From Halorhodospira halochloris (GTDB taxonomy: Bacteria > Pseudomonadota > Gammaproteobacteria > Nitrococcales > Halorhodospiraceae): a DNA stretch of 64,000 nucleotides. A program made the translations under genes and the position numbers. The stretch covers positions 1,116,001-1,180,000 of the forward strand of contig NZ_AP017372.2 in assembly GCF_002356555.2 (NCBI RefSeq). The letters run 5' to 3'. The notes under the pieces were generated by a model. That model searched no databases and had not been told where the DNA came from. It was given only the letters and a program-made list of their open reading frames with translations. Below are positions 41,263 to 50,747 of this stretch, one piece after another (within the stretch, counting starts at the first letter, position 1; each line of letters starts with the position of its first letter).

Positions 41263-43248
41263 ATGGATCAGGTTATGATGGAACCGATTCTGTTAGCCAT
41301 AGTCCTGCTGCCGCTTGTTGCCTCAATTATTGCCGGCATCGGTGGACCTTGGATAGGCCGTTCCGGGGCACATTGGGTAACCATCAGCGCAGTGGGGATC
41401 GCTACGCTGCTCTCTTTTTGGGTCCTAGCCGGCTTGGTGCGCGGTAGCCTCGAGCCGGTAGATTTCACTATCTATACCTGGGCGGCAGTCGGTGATCTTA
41501 GCTTCGAGATAGGGTTTCTCGTCGATCGTCTCACGGCGGTGATGATGGCCACGGTGACATTCGTGGCCTTGATGGTGCATATCTACACCATCGGATACAT
41601 GCACGACGATCCCGGTTATCAGCGCTTTTTCAGCTATATCTCGCTGTTCACCTTCGCCATGCTGATGCTGGTTATGGCGAATAACCTGCTGCAGCTGTTT
41701 TTCGCTTGGGAAGCGGTAGGGCTGGTCTCCTATCTGCTGATCGGCTTCTGGTATACGCGCGAGAGCGCGATATTTGCCAATCTTAAGGCCTTTCTGGTCA
41801 ACCGGGTAGGGGATCTGGGTCTACTGCTCGGCATCGCCGTCCTCGCTGGCGCCTACGGCACACTGCATTACGGCGAGCTATTTGCGGCTATCGAGCAGAG
41901 CGCCGAGCTGACCTTGAACGTATTCGGTGCCGCTGAGTGGAGCCTGATAACTGTTGCCTGTGTACTCATATTCATTGGCTGTATGGGCAAGTCTGCTCAG
42001 GTGCCGCTCCACGTCTGGCTACCCGACTCCATGGAGGGTCCGACGCCGATCTCGGCGCTGATCCACGCGGCGACCATGGTTACTGCCGGCATCTTCCTAG
42101 TAGCGCGGCTTTCGCCGGTCTTTGAGTTGTCAAGCGTAGCGCTTACTGTGGTGTTAGTAGTGGGGGCTTTGACAGCCTTCTTTATGGGCCTTATTGGCTT
42201 GGTGCAGAATGACATCAAGCGCGTAGTTGCCTACTCAACACTCTCACAGCTTGGCTACATGACCGCCGCCCTTGGCGTCTCCGCCTACGCCGCCGGTGTC
42301 TATCACCTGTTTACTCACGCCTTTTTCAAGGCGCTGTTGTTCCTCGCCGCCGGATCGGTGATTGTTGCGCTGCACCATGAGCAGGATATGCGCAAGATGG
42401 GCGGACTGGCTAAGTACATGCCGATCACCTACGTCACCATGCTGATCGGTACCTTGGCCTTGGTTGGATTCCCTGGCTTTTCCGGGTTCTTCTCTAAAGA
42501 GGCCGTGATCGCCGCGGTTGGCTATAGTGCCGGCGGTTGGGCGGTATTCGCTTATTGGCTGCTGGTGCTGGGGGTCTTCGTAACCGCCTTGTATAGCTTT
42601 AGGCTGCTGTTCATGGTCTTTCATGGCGAGGAGCGCGTTGATGCCCATGCCCGCGAGCACTTGCATGAAAGTCCGCGGGTGGTCACCTGGCCGTTAATCC
42701 TGTTGGCAGTACCGTCGATATTTATCGGGCTGTTCACCTTTGCGCCGATGGTGGTGGGTGATTTCTTCAAGGTTGATGGCTCGATCCAGGTGCTGGCTAC
42801 AGAGCATGGCTTGGCCAGGCTGGCCGAGGGCTATACCGGTATCATGGGCTTTATCGCTCACGCCTTTGCTACTCCGGTGCCTTATTTGGCGTTAGGCGGT
42901 TTCCTGGTGGCCTGGTTGCTATATCTCAAGAGGCCGGAATGGCGGGCGCGGGTTACTGCTCCGCTGTTGCCTGTTCAGCGTCTGCTTGAGCATAAGTACG
43001 GTTTCGATTGGCTTTACATCCAGGGCTTTGCCGGTGGTGGCAGGGCAGTGGCACGCCTTTTATCGACGGTTGGCGAGCGGTGGATTATTGATGGCGCGTT
43101 GGTTAATGGCTCGGCGCGTTTGGTTGGTCGCCTGGCCGCAGGTGTTCGTCAAGCGCAGACCGGTTATCTGTACCACTACGCTTTTGTCATGGTCATCGGC
43201 GTCCTGCTGCTGATCACACTTTTTGTAGTGCGCACGTTGCTCGTCTAA
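41263..43248 (+). CDS. nuoL: NADH-quinone oxidoreductase subunit L
   Basis: 661 residues, Mrp-type antiporter-like subunit, with the proton path residues in FFAWEAVGLVSYLLIG and VWLPDSMEGPTPISALIHAATMV, and the long C-terminal lateral helix. Confidence 0.97.
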   Translation: MDQVMMEPILLAIVLLPLVASIIAGIGGPWIGRSGAHWVTISAVGIATLLSFWVLAGLVRGSLEPVDFTIYTWAAVGDLSFEIGFLVDRLTAVMMATVTFVALMVHIYTIGYMHDDPGYQRFFSYISLFTFAMLMLVMANNLLQLFFAWEAVGLVSYLLIGFWYTRESAIFANLKAFLVNRVGDLGLLLGIAVLAGAYGTLHYGELFAAIEQSAELTLNVFGAAEWSLITVACVLIFIGCMGKSAQVPLHVWLPDSMEGPTPISALIHAATMVTAGIFLVARLSPVFELSSVALTVVLVVGALTAFFMGLIGLVQNDIKRVVAYSTLSQLGYMTAALGVSAYAAGVYHLFTHAFFKALLFLAAGSVIVALHHEQDMRKMGGLAKYMPITYVTMLIGTLALVGFPGFSGFFSKEAVIAAVGYSAGGWAVFAYWLLVLGVFVTALYSFRLLFMVFHGEERVDAHAREHLHESPRVVTWPLILLAVPSIFIGLFTFAPMVVGDFFKVDGSIQVLATEHGLARLAEGYTGIMGFIAHAFATPVPYLALGGFLVAWLLYLKRPEWRARVTAPLLPVQRLLEHKYGFDWLYIQGFAGGGRAVARLLSTVGERWIIDGALVNGSARLVGRLAAGVRQAQTGYLYHYAFVMVIGVLLLITLFVVRTLLV

Positions 43249-43290
43249 GACGAGACTGGCTAAAGCGCCTAGAAAGCAGGGGAATAACGG

Positions 43291-44811
43291 ATGTTCGACG
43301 GTTGGTTGTTGAGCCTGATCATCTGGGTGCCGATTTTAGGCGGTGCCGCAGTGCTCGCGATCGGGGATCGCTCACCGGGGGCTGTCAAAGCAGTGGCGAG
43401 CGGAGCAGCCGCTCTGGCGTTATTGCTTAGCCTTATCCTGTGGGTCGGGTTTGATCCCGGCGCGGGTATGCAGTTCGTCGAAAAACGCAGTTGGGTACCG
43501 ACCTTCGATATCCATTACCACTTGGGAGTCGATGGTATCTCCATGCCGTTGGTCTTGCTGACCACCTTTGCGACCCTGTTGGTGGTGGTGGCGGCCTGGA
43601 AGGGGATTGAGTACCGCCTGGCTCAGTACATGGGAGCCTTCCTGATAATGGAAGGTCTCATGGTCGGCGTTTTCGCAGCCCTTGATGCGATACTCTTCTA
43701 CGTCTTTTGGGAGGCGATGCTGGTACCGATGTTCCTGCTCATCGGTATCTGGGGAGGTGCTAACCGCATCTATGCGACGATAAAGTTTTTCCTCTACACC
43801 TTCCTCGGTTCGGTGTTGATGCTCATCGCCTTTCTCTATCTGCGCTGGCAGGCAGATAGCTTCGGGGTATTGGATTTCCACGGTCTGGAACTCGCCTTTG
43901 AGGCACAGATACTGATCTTCTTGGCGATGCTCGCCGCGTTTGCGGTGAAAGTGCCGATGTGGCCGGTTCACACTTGGTTGCCTGATGCCCATACAGAAGC
44001 ACCGACCGGGGGCTCGGTAATCCTGGCGGCCATAACCCTGAAGATGGGGGCATATGGCTTTTTGCGCTTCGCCCTGCCGATTGCCCCCGAGGCGAGCCAA
44101 GAGCTAGCCTGGCTGGTTATTGGCATGTCACTCATTGCCATCGTCTACATTGGCTTGGTGGCGATGGTCCAAGAGGACATCAAACGGCTGATAGCCTATT
44201 CTTCAATTGCCCATATGGGGTTTGCCACCCTTGGTTTTTTCGTGATTTTCCAAGCTGGCCTGTCAGCAACCGAAGGCGGTGGTCTGTTGGCCATGACCGG
44301 AGGCTATGTTCAGCTTATCTCTCACGGTTTCATATCAGCGGCCCTGTTTTTATGCGTGGGAGTACTCTACGACCGTATGCATACCCGGCGGATCGCGGAT
44401 TTTGGCGGCGTAATTAATAAAATGCCGATCTTTGGGGCCTTTTTTGTACTCTTTGCTATGGCCAATGCCGGTTTGCCGGGTACCTCAGGCTTTGTCGGCG
44501 AGTTTATGGTCATCTTAGGCAGCTATCACGCCAGCTTCTGGTATGCCGCCATCGCCGGTCTAACTCTCATAGTAGGTGCGGCGTACTCGTTGTGGGTTGT
44601 TAAACGGGTTATATTCGGGCCGGTGGCTAACGAAAGAGTCGATCGGCTCCAGGATCTCGATGGCCGTGAACTGACATTGTTATCGGTATTGGCGGTTGCA
44701 GTGCTTGGCCTAGGCCTTTATCCGGCGATACTTATTTCAGTAGCGGAGCCAACCTTGATCAACCTGCTTGAAGAGGTCTCCGCAACCCTGTCCAGCGCTG
44801 CTGCCCGGTAA
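43291..44811 (+). CDS. nuoM: NADH-quinone oxidoreductase subunit M
   Basis: 506 residues, antiporter-like, FYVFWEAMLVPMFLLIGIWGG and HTWLPDAHTEAPTGGSVILA conserved. Starts 42 bases after nuoL. Confidence 0.97.
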   Translation: MFDGWLLSLIIWVPILGGAAVLAIGDRSPGAVKAVASGAAALALLLSLILWVGFDPGAGMQFVEKRSWVPTFDIHYHLGVDGISMPLVLLTTFATLLVVVAAWKGIEYRLAQYMGAFLIMEGLMVGVFAALDAILFYVFWEAMLVPMFLLIGIWGGANRIYATIKFFLYTFLGSVLMLIAFLYLRWQADSFGVLDFHGLELAFEAQILIFLAMLAAFAVKVPMWPVHTWLPDAHTEAPTGGSVILAAITLKMGAYGFLRFALPIAPEASQELAWLVIGMSLIAIVYIGLVAMVQEDIKRLIAYSSIAHMGFATLGFFVIFQAGLSATEGGGLLAMTGGYVQLISHGFISAALFLCVGVLYDRMHTRRIADFGGVINKMPIFGAFFVLFAMANAGLPGTSGFVGEFMVILGSYHASFWYAAIAGLTLIVGAAYSLWVVKRVIFGPVANERVDRLQDLDGRELTLLSVLAVAVLGLGLYPAILISVAEPTLINLLEEVSATLSSAAAR

Positions 44812-44824
44812 GGAAGGAGAAGCA

Positions 44825-46288
44825 ATGAGCTTCGAGACGCCCGATTTTTCATTAGCGCTGCCAGAAATATGGTTGCTGGGTGCTATCTGCACCATATTGG
44901 TCGTGGATCTTTTTGTGCGCGGTTCACGGCGCACAGTGACCTTTTTGCTCACCCAGCTGGCTTTGTTAGTTACCGCGGCATTGGCGATCCTTACCCAGTG
45001 GGGGGTGACTGATACCACTTTCTCCGGGCACTACGTTGTCGATCCCTTGGCCGCCATGCTCAAGGCAGCTGTAGCGCTGTTGGCGGCGTTGGCCTTGGCC
45101 TACAGTCGGCCTTACCTAGAAGAGCGCGGACTGTTGCAGGGCGAGGTCTATCTGCTCGCCTTATTCGCTACCCTAGGGATGATCATCATCGCCTCGGGCG
45201 GAAGCATGCTGACGCTCTATCTGGGCTTAGAACTGATGTCGCTTGCCCTATATGCCCTGGTAGCCTATCAGCGCGACTCCCAGCGCGCAGCCGAGGCGGC
45301 CATGAAGTATTTCGTCCTCGGCTCGTTGGCATCAGGGATCCTGCTATACGGCATGTCCATGGTCTATGGCGGTTCAGGGAGCCTGATTCTCACCGAGATA
45401 GCCGCAGCCGCAGCGAGTGAGGAGCAGCCTATGCTGCTGCTCTTTGGCATGTCGTTCATGCTTGTGGGTGTGGCGTTTAAACTGGGGGCAGCACCCTTCC
45501 ACTCTTGGGTTCCGGATGTCTATCAAGGTGCCCCGAGCGCGGTGACACTATTTGTCAGCACTGCTCCCAAAGTGGCGGCCGTCGCGCTATTCTTGCGGCT
45601 ATTGGCAGACGGCATGGGTCCCCTACATGAGACCCTGCAACCGATGCTGCTAGTGGTCGCTGTTGTTTCGCTGCTCCTGGGTAATTTGGCTGCGATCATG
45701 CAGACCAATCTCAAGCGCATGCTCGCCTATTCAGGCATTGCCCATGCTGGCTTTATTGTGCTTGCCTTGGCCGCGGGGACCGATGCGGGACATTCAGCGG
45801 CGCTATTCTATGTTATCGCCTATGCGATCATGGCAGCTGGCGCCTTCGGTTTGGTTACCGTGCTTTCCCACACCGGCATAGAGGCCGAAAGGATTGCCGA
45901 CTATCGGGGGCTTAACGAGCGCCATCCGGTCTTTGCCGGTGTGTTGTTGTTGCTAATGGTCTCTATGACCGGCATCCCGGGCACCGTAGGGTTCTATGCC
46001 AAGTACCTAGTACTCAAGTCGGTGGTGGAAGCCGATCTAATCGCCTATGCTGTTCTGGCAGTGGTTGCTGCCGTAATAGGTGCTTTCTACTATCTGCGAG
46101 TTCTCAAGGCTGCCTATTTTGATAGGCCTGATAGTGATAGCGCTGATGATGATGAAGTTAAAGAGTTGTCGCCCGGTGCCTCATTGCCGATTAGGGCGCT
46201 GTTAGTGGTCAATGGTGTGGCGGTGCTGGTTCTGGGTATCTTCCCGGAACAGCTTATCTCGCTGTGCCAGTCAGCCCTAGGTATGTAG
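44825..46288 (+). CDS. nuoN: NADH-quinone oxidoreductase subunit N
   Basis: 487 residues from ATG 44825 with AAGGAAGGAG upstream; last gene of the operon. Antiporter-like, with LYLGLELMSLALYALVAY and SWVPDVYQGAPSAVTLF. The completed set A-N encodes a standard 14-subunit complex I (with separate C and D). Confidence 0.97.
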   Translation: MSFETPDFSLALPEIWLLGAICTILVVDLFVRGSRRTVTFLLTQLALLVTAALAILTQWGVTDTTFSGHYVVDPLAAMLKAAVALLAALALAYSRPYLEERGLLQGEVYLLALFATLGMIIIASGGSMLTLYLGLELMSLALYALVAYQRDSQRAAEAAMKYFVLGSLASGILLYGMSMVYGGSGSLILTEIAAAAASEEQPMLLLFGMSFMLVGVAFKLGAAPFHSWVPDVYQGAPSAVTLFVSTAPKVAAVALFLRLLADGMGPLHETLQPMLLVVAVVSLLLGNLAAIMQTNLKRMLAYSGIAHAGFIVLALAAGTDAGHSAALFYVIAYAIMAAGAFGLVTVLSHTGIEAERIADYRGLNERHPVFAGVLLLLMVSMTGIPGTVGFYAKYLVLKSVVEADLIAYAVLAVVAAVIGAFYYLRVLKAAYFDRPDSDSADDDEVKELSPGASLPIRALLVVNGVAVLVLGIFPEQLISLCQSALGM

Positions 46289-46369
46289 TAGGCCAGGTCG
46301 GCTAATAGGGCGGAGGGGCATACTTCTTTACGCAGGGGCATTAATTTTGCATAAAAGTGCTAAAGAAGG

Positions 46370-46398
46370 TTGCAAACCTCCGCTCTAATGAATACAAT
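46370..46398 (+). promoter_or_regulatory. Promoter for tRNA-fMet
   Basis: TTGCAA (46370-46375), 17-bp spacer, TACAAT (46393-46398); start predicted near 46405, six bases before the tRNA. Confidence 0.65.
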
Positions 46399-46410
46399 AC
46401 ATACATCGAT

Positions 46411-46487
46411 TGCGGGGTGGAGCAGTCAGGCAGCTCGTCGGGCTCATAACCCGAAGGTCGCAGGTTCAAATCCTGCCCCCGCTACCA
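46411..46487 (+). tRNA. Initiator tRNA-fMet(CAT)
   Basis: 77 nt with encoded CCA. Initiator hallmarks: unpaired 1:72 (here U1 opposite U72 instead of the usual C1/A72), three G-C pairs in the anticodon stem (GGG CTCATAA CCC) and the A11:U24 pair. Homologous regions usually have rimP-nusA-infB next; here none follows. Confidence 0.94.
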
Positions 46488-46587
46488 GATTTCAGTTTCA
46501 TGCCTAGAGACTTATCCCCTCAAAAAACACCTCATCTGATCCCATTCCGTCTGTAAATTCCTCTGCAGTTACTGAGATCTTGCGGTT

Positions 46588-47517
46588 TTGTCTGGGTTAG
46601 GAAGGCTTTTTCCGGTAGCTTTATCGCTTACGCTGATCGGCCTGGGCGGCTCAGTTCTGTTTGGGCTTGGGGCACAGACACATAATCCCTGCCAGCGCCC
46701 CTTGGCCTACAGCATTACCGAGGTAGATGCGCGTTACGATATTGATCGTGATGAGCTGGGTCGGCAGATCGCAGAGGCAGCATCTTTATGGGAAGAGGCC
46801 GCCGGGCGAAGCCTGTTTCGTCGCGTAGACGATAACCCAGAGCTGGAAATCCGTCTGGTCTATGGTGAACTTCAGGGACACTTGGAGCGCCAGCGGGACT
46901 CCCACGAAGAGCTTAAGCAGGAGCAGGAGCGTCACCGCGAGCGTTGGGATGCTTTTCGCGAGCGTGTCCAGCGATTCGAGCAGCGCTGGGAAGAGCATGA
47001 GCAACAGGTAACGGATTACGAACAGCGGCAAGTTAGTTTCGAGAGAGATGTTGAGCGCTGGAACCGCGGTGAAGTCGAGCGTACTGCGCAGGCGCGTGAG
47101 CGGCTTAAGAGCGAGCAGGAAGAGTTGCAGCAAGAGGCCGTGACGCTCAATGACCGAGCCGCGCAACTACGCAATCGCTCGGCGCAGTTAGAGCAGCGCC
47201 AGAACCAACTCCTCGCCGAGCAGCAGAGACTTAACGATCACGCCGATCGGTTACGCAGCCAAGCTGAGCGCATCCAGGGGTTTCAGGCTGGGGAGTATGA
47301 AGGTCGTGGTCGCGAGGGACGGATCACCGTCTACCAGTTTCGGGATCGGCAGGAATTGCGCACTATACTAGCCCATGAGTTAGGCCACGCCCTCGGCATC
47401 GGCCATGTTGATGATCGCCGATCGGTAATGTATCCCACGATGAGTGAAGCTAACCGCGATGCAAGCTCGCTCTCGCGACATGATCGTGCGGCATTGCGCG
47501 AGGTTTGCGCGCGCTGA
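46588..47517 (+). CDS. Matrixin-like metalloprotease with a large coiled-coil insertion
   Basis: 309 residues, TTG start (no better one visible). An N-terminal hydrophobic segment (~8-28) acts as signal or anchor. Residues ~34-95 resemble the first half of a matrixin/M10-type domain (YDIDRDELGRQIAEAASLWEEAAG). From ~97 to ~232 is a continuous Glu/Arg/Gln-rich coiled coil. The zinc motif HELGHALGIGH follows (His 263, 267 and 273, Glu 264), then a Met-turn MYPTM (281-285). So the coiled coil interrupts the catalytic domain. Probably secreted or periplasmic. Substrate unknown. Confidence 0.78.
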   Translation: MSGLGRLFPVALSLTLIGLGGSVLFGLGAQTHNPCQRPLAYSITEVDARYDIDRDELGRQIAEAASLWEEAAGRSLFRRVDDNPELEIRLVYGELQGHLERQRDSHEELKQEQERHRERWDAFRERVQRFEQRWEEHEQQVTDYEQRQVSFERDVERWNRGEVERTAQARERLKSEQEELQQEAVTLNDRAAQLRNRSAQLEQRQNQLLAEQQRLNDHADRLRSQAERIQGFQAGEYEGRGREGRITVYQFRDRQELRTILAHELGHALGIGHVDDRRSVMYPTMSEANRDASSLSRHDRAALREVCAR

Positions 47518-47538
47518 TCGGTAGTCAGGATTTGATTT

Positions 47539-48117
47539 ATGATTATCTATATTCACGGTTTTGGCGGTAGCGGGCGCAGCCGCAAGGCGGTGGTTTTGCG
47601 GCGGCTATTGCAGGATGAAAATTTTTTGGCACCGTCGCTGCCCAATCATCCGCGGTTGGCGTTAGAGACGTTGAGCGAGATCGTGGAGTATGTCACGCGG
47701 TTCGAGCCAGTAGGCGTCATTGGCAGTTCACTCGGTGGCTTCTATGCGCTTTGTCTCAGCGAGCGGTTCCCTGAGCTGCGAGCGGTGCTGATTAATCCGG
47801 CTCTGCGCCCCTATGAGACGTTGCGCTGTGCGCTGGGTCCGACCGGCGGTGTTGAGCTCCACGACGGCAGCCGTTACGAATGGCACGAAGGCCATTTGGA
47901 GGCACTAAAAGAATTGGCTCCAGAGAGATATTGTACTCAGAATCTGTTGTTGCTGAGCCAGCTCGGCGATGAGTTGCTGGATGCCCGTGAGGCAATCGAG
48001 GCCCTGAACGGCTGCGCGCAAGTGGTAGAGGATGGTGGCAGCCACAGTTTTGACGGCGTCGAGCGTTACGTTGGGCGTATCCGTGAGTTTTTCGAGGTTT
48101 CTTCAAACGTTACGTGA
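47539..48117 (+). CDS. YqiA-like esterase (UPF0227, alpha/beta hydrolase)
   Basis: 192 residues. MIIYIHGFGGSG oxyanion region, nucleophile GSSLGG, and a C-terminal His in DGGSHSF. The family includes E. coli YqiA, an esterase on short acyl substrates. It starts 21 bases after the protease gene with AGGA upstream. Confidence 0.88.
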   Translation: MIIYIHGFGGSGRSRKAVVLRRLLQDENFLAPSLPNHPRLALETLSEIVEYVTRFEPVGVIGSSLGGFYALCLSERFPELRAVLINPALRPYETLRCALGPTGGVELHDGSRYEWHEGHLEALKELAPERYCTQNLLLLSQLGDELLDAREAIEALNGCAQVVEDGGSHSFDGVERYVGRIREFFEVSSNVT

Positions 48118-48129
48118 GGGAGTTTGGCC

Positions 48130-49368
48130 ATGGCCCCATCGGTGCTTTCGCCCATACATCTGCCCCAGATAGCCCACCATCCCGGTGCTGCGCAGACGTA
48201 TCTGGCGAGCTGGGTCCAGGAGCTTGCGCCGGCGCCTGGAGAACAAGGGCAAAGAGAATTGGTCCTGGTCACAGGGGGTACCACCCTGGAGCGTTTACCG
48301 TCCGTAGCAGGGGGCCTGGAGCTTCTCCAGGAGCTGGGCTGGCGGATCACGGAAGTGCGCATCAGCGGCGAGCCGAGCGCCGAATGGGTCGATGAGCAGC
48401 GGCGGCGGTTGCCGCTCGGCGGAGGTGATGTGGTGGTCGCCATAGGCGGTGGCAGCGTCCTCGACGTCGGCAAGACACTTGCTGCCATGGCCTGCGAGGA
48501 GGGTCCGACCAAGGCCTACTTGGAGGGGGTAGGGGATCGCTCACCCAGCGGCAAGCGGCTGCCGTGGTTGGCCGTGCCGACCACCATGGGCACAGGCAGT
48601 GAAGCGACCCACAACGCCGTGCTTGGCCGTCCGGCGTTAGAGGGCGGCTATAAGAAATCCCTGCGCCACCCAGCCTTTGTCGCCGACCGTGTTATCCTCG
48701 ACGCGCACTTGACCCGTACTCTGCCGCGTCGCGTTGTTGCCAGCGCTGGGATGGACGCCTTTGCGCAGTTGCTGGAGAGCTACCTGGCGCCTACTTCGAC
48801 GCCGCTGCTGGATCGCTGGCTACTCTACGGCCTGGAACTGGCCGGCGGCGCCCTCCCGGAGCTTCTGCGCCGCCACGGCGACGACGATCTCGAAGCAGAG
48901 CGTCACGACATGGCGCTGGCAGCCACGCTCTCCGGGGTGGCGCTGACCTATACCGGCCTGGGTGCGGTGCACGGAGTGATCGGCCCGCTCGGCTCTCTGG
49001 CGCCGATCGGGCACGGTGATGCTGCCGCCAACGTCCTGGCACCGGCCATGGAATCGACACTGGCGGCAGCGCGCGCCGCCGGAGGCGATACGGAGTCCTT
49101 CGTCGAGAGCCGTATGGCCCGTATAGCTCGCCTTATTGCGGAGGATGAGGTGCCTCCAGTTCGTGAAGCAGACCAAGCGGACGCCCTGGTGGCGACCCTC
49201 TACCGCTGGCGGGAGGAGGCCCGAGAGTACGCTGGTCTACCAGGGCTGGCAGCGGCGGGAGTGAGCGCCAATCACGTCGAGGCAGTCCTGAGCAAGGTCT
49301 CCGAGCGCCGTAATCCGGTCTCGCTCACGGCCGAGCAGTGGCGTGCCCTGGTCGAGAAGGCGCTCTAA
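48130..49368 (+). CDS. Iron-containing alcohol dehydrogenase family protein
   Basis: 412 residues from ATG 48130 (GAGGGAG at 7 bases). NAD-binding GGGSVLDVGKTLAAM, PTTMGTGSEATHNAV, and metal ligands in the Asp/His positions (GMDAFAQLLESY, GAVHGVIGPLG, GHGDAA). Group III Fe-ADH; substrate not predictable. Higher GC than its neighbours. Confidence 0.88.
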   Translation: MAPSVLSPIHLPQIAHHPGAAQTYLASWVQELAPAPGEQGQRELVLVTGGTTLERLPSVAGGLELLQELGWRITEVRISGEPSAEWVDEQRRRLPLGGGDVVVAIGGGSVLDVGKTLAAMACEEGPTKAYLEGVGDRSPSGKRLPWLAVPTTMGTGSEATHNAVLGRPALEGGYKKSLRHPAFVADRVILDAHLTRTLPRRVVASAGMDAFAQLLESYLAPTSTPLLDRWLLYGLELAGGALPELLRRHGDDDLEAERHDMALAATLSGVALTYTGLGAVHGVIGPLGSLAPIGHGDAAANVLAPAMESTLAAARAAGGDTESFVESRMARIARLIAEDEVPPVREADQADALVATLYRWREEAREYAGLPGLAAAGVSANHVEAVLSKVSERRNPVSLTAEQWRALVEKAL

Positions 49369-49393
49369 GCCGTGCGCAGGAGTTTGGGCGGTG

Positions 49394-50566
49394 TCATGCC
49401 AGCGCCTGCTCCAGGTCGGCGATCAAGTCGTTGGTCTCTTCCAGGCCTACCGAGAGCCGCAGCAAACCATCCTCAATGCCGCGTCGAACCCGCTCCTCGT
49501 GAGGCAGTCCATGGTGGGTGGTGGTGCAGGGCTGGGTGGCTAGGCTTTCGGTGCCGCCCAGGCTAGGTGCTAGGGCGAATAGTTTGAGGCGATCGGCTAC
49601 CCTAGTGGCCGCTTCTCCACCGCCCTCAATATCAATGCTGAGCATGCCGCCGAACCCCTGCATCTGTCGTTTGGCAAGTTCGTGACCCGGAAAATTAGCT
49701 AGGCCGGGATAGTAAACGCGCCGAACGCTCTGGTGCTTCTCCATGGATTCCGCGATCGTCTGTGCCGAGGCATTCTGCTGACGAACCCGCACTACTAAGG
49801 TGCGCAGGCTGCGTGCTAGCAGAGAGGCGGTCGCCGGAGCCGGCATCGAGCCTAGGTTCTTGCGCCAATTCCAGATCGGACCTAGCAACTCTTTTGAGCC
49901 CATCAGGGTGCCGGCAGTCAGGTCGCTGTGGCCGCCCAAATACTTGGTGGCACTGTGGACCACCACGTCGGCGCCCAGCGCCAGCGGCTGCTGGTTGACG
50001 GGTGAGGCAAAGGTGTTGTCGACCACCAGGATAGCGCCATGGGCATGGGCTCTTTCGGCAATAGCCTCTATATCGAATAGTTCTAAGGTGGGGTTGGTAG
50101 GCGTTTCCAGGAAGACCATACCAGCGCCTTCGGCGAGCAGCTCGTCTAATTGATCGAGTTCGCTGCCGAGAATCAATCGGGTGGGTATGCCCAACTCCGG
50201 GAGCTGACTGCTCAGCAGTTCCATGGTTCCGCCATAGGCATCGCCGATACCAATTATGCCCTGGCGCCCATGGGTCAGAAACAGTGCCGTTTCGGCGGCC
50301 ATTCCCGAACAAAAGACCCAGGCCATCTCGGCACCCTCGAGGCCCGCCAACGTCTCCTCCAGTGCAAAGATGGAAGGATTCAGGCCGAAGCGGGTATAGA
50401 AGCTGCCCAGCTTGCGTCCCTCTATTGCGTCCAGCACATCCTGGGTCGTCTCGAAGGTGAAGGTGCTAGTATCGTAGATCGGCATGTGCGGGCTGCCATG
50501 GGCATCCTTGAAGCCGTGGCCGTGAATGCTGCGGGTGGCCAGGCCCTGGGCACGGGTGAAGGTCAT
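49394..50566 (-). CDS. Cys/Met metabolism PLP-dependent lyase (MetB/MegL family)
   Basis: 390 residues. PLP Lys in SATKYLGGHSD, YTRFGLNPS near the N-terminus, and the substrate region ESLATQPCTTTHHGL. The family covers cystathionine gamma-synthase, gamma-lyase, methionine gamma-lyase and O-acetylhomoserine sulfhydrylase; sequence alone does not separate them. AGGAG precedes the ATG, and a dyad CAACA...TGTTG (50586-50603) lies 20 bases upstream, possibly an operator. Convergent with the alcohol dehydrogenase. Confidence 0.88.
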   Translation of the reverse strand: MTFTRAQGLATRSIHGHGFKDAHGSPHMPIYDTSTFTFETTQDVLDAIEGRKLGSFYTRFGLNPSIFALEETLAGLEGAEMAWVFCSGMAAETALFLTHGRQGIIGIGDAYGGTMELLSSQLPELGIPTRLILGSELDQLDELLAEGAGMVFLETPTNPTLELFDIEAIAERAHAHGAILVVDNTFASPVNQQPLALGADVVVHSATKYLGGHSDLTAGTLMGSKELLGPIWNWRKNLGSMPAPATASLLARSLRTLVVRVRQQNASAQTIAESMEKHQSVRRVYYPGLANFPGHELAKRQMQGFGGMLSIDIEGGGEAATRVADRLKLFALAPSLGGTESLATQPCTTTHHGLPHEERVRRGIEDGLLRLSVGLEETNDLIADLEQALA

Positions 50567-50691
50567 TCAGCAATCTCCTATCATCAACAACATTAATTTG
50601 TTGAATGTTGGCCGGATTGCAATATGGTGTCAATTTTCGTGCCGTAGGTACTCACCCAGGAAGTGCTCTCGCACCGCCGCTTACAGCAATT

Positions 50692-50747
50692 ATCAGCTAG
50701 ATGGCTTATAGCTTATCGCTCCTACTAGTGGAGCGCCCCTAAAAGAG
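50692..50747. repeat. Decayed end of the dispersed hairpin element
   Basis: CAGCTAGATGGCT (50697-50709) matches the right arm of copy 2, and GCGCCCCTAAAA near 50733-50744 matches the outer end of copy 1. The middle does not align. Likely a truncated remnant at the 3' edge of a broken gene. Confidence 0.4.

Noticed and set aside
46488-46587. attL-like repeat of the fMet tRNA 3' end
   Set aside because: I looked for the tRNA 3' sequence again downstream and found no convincing copy in the window.
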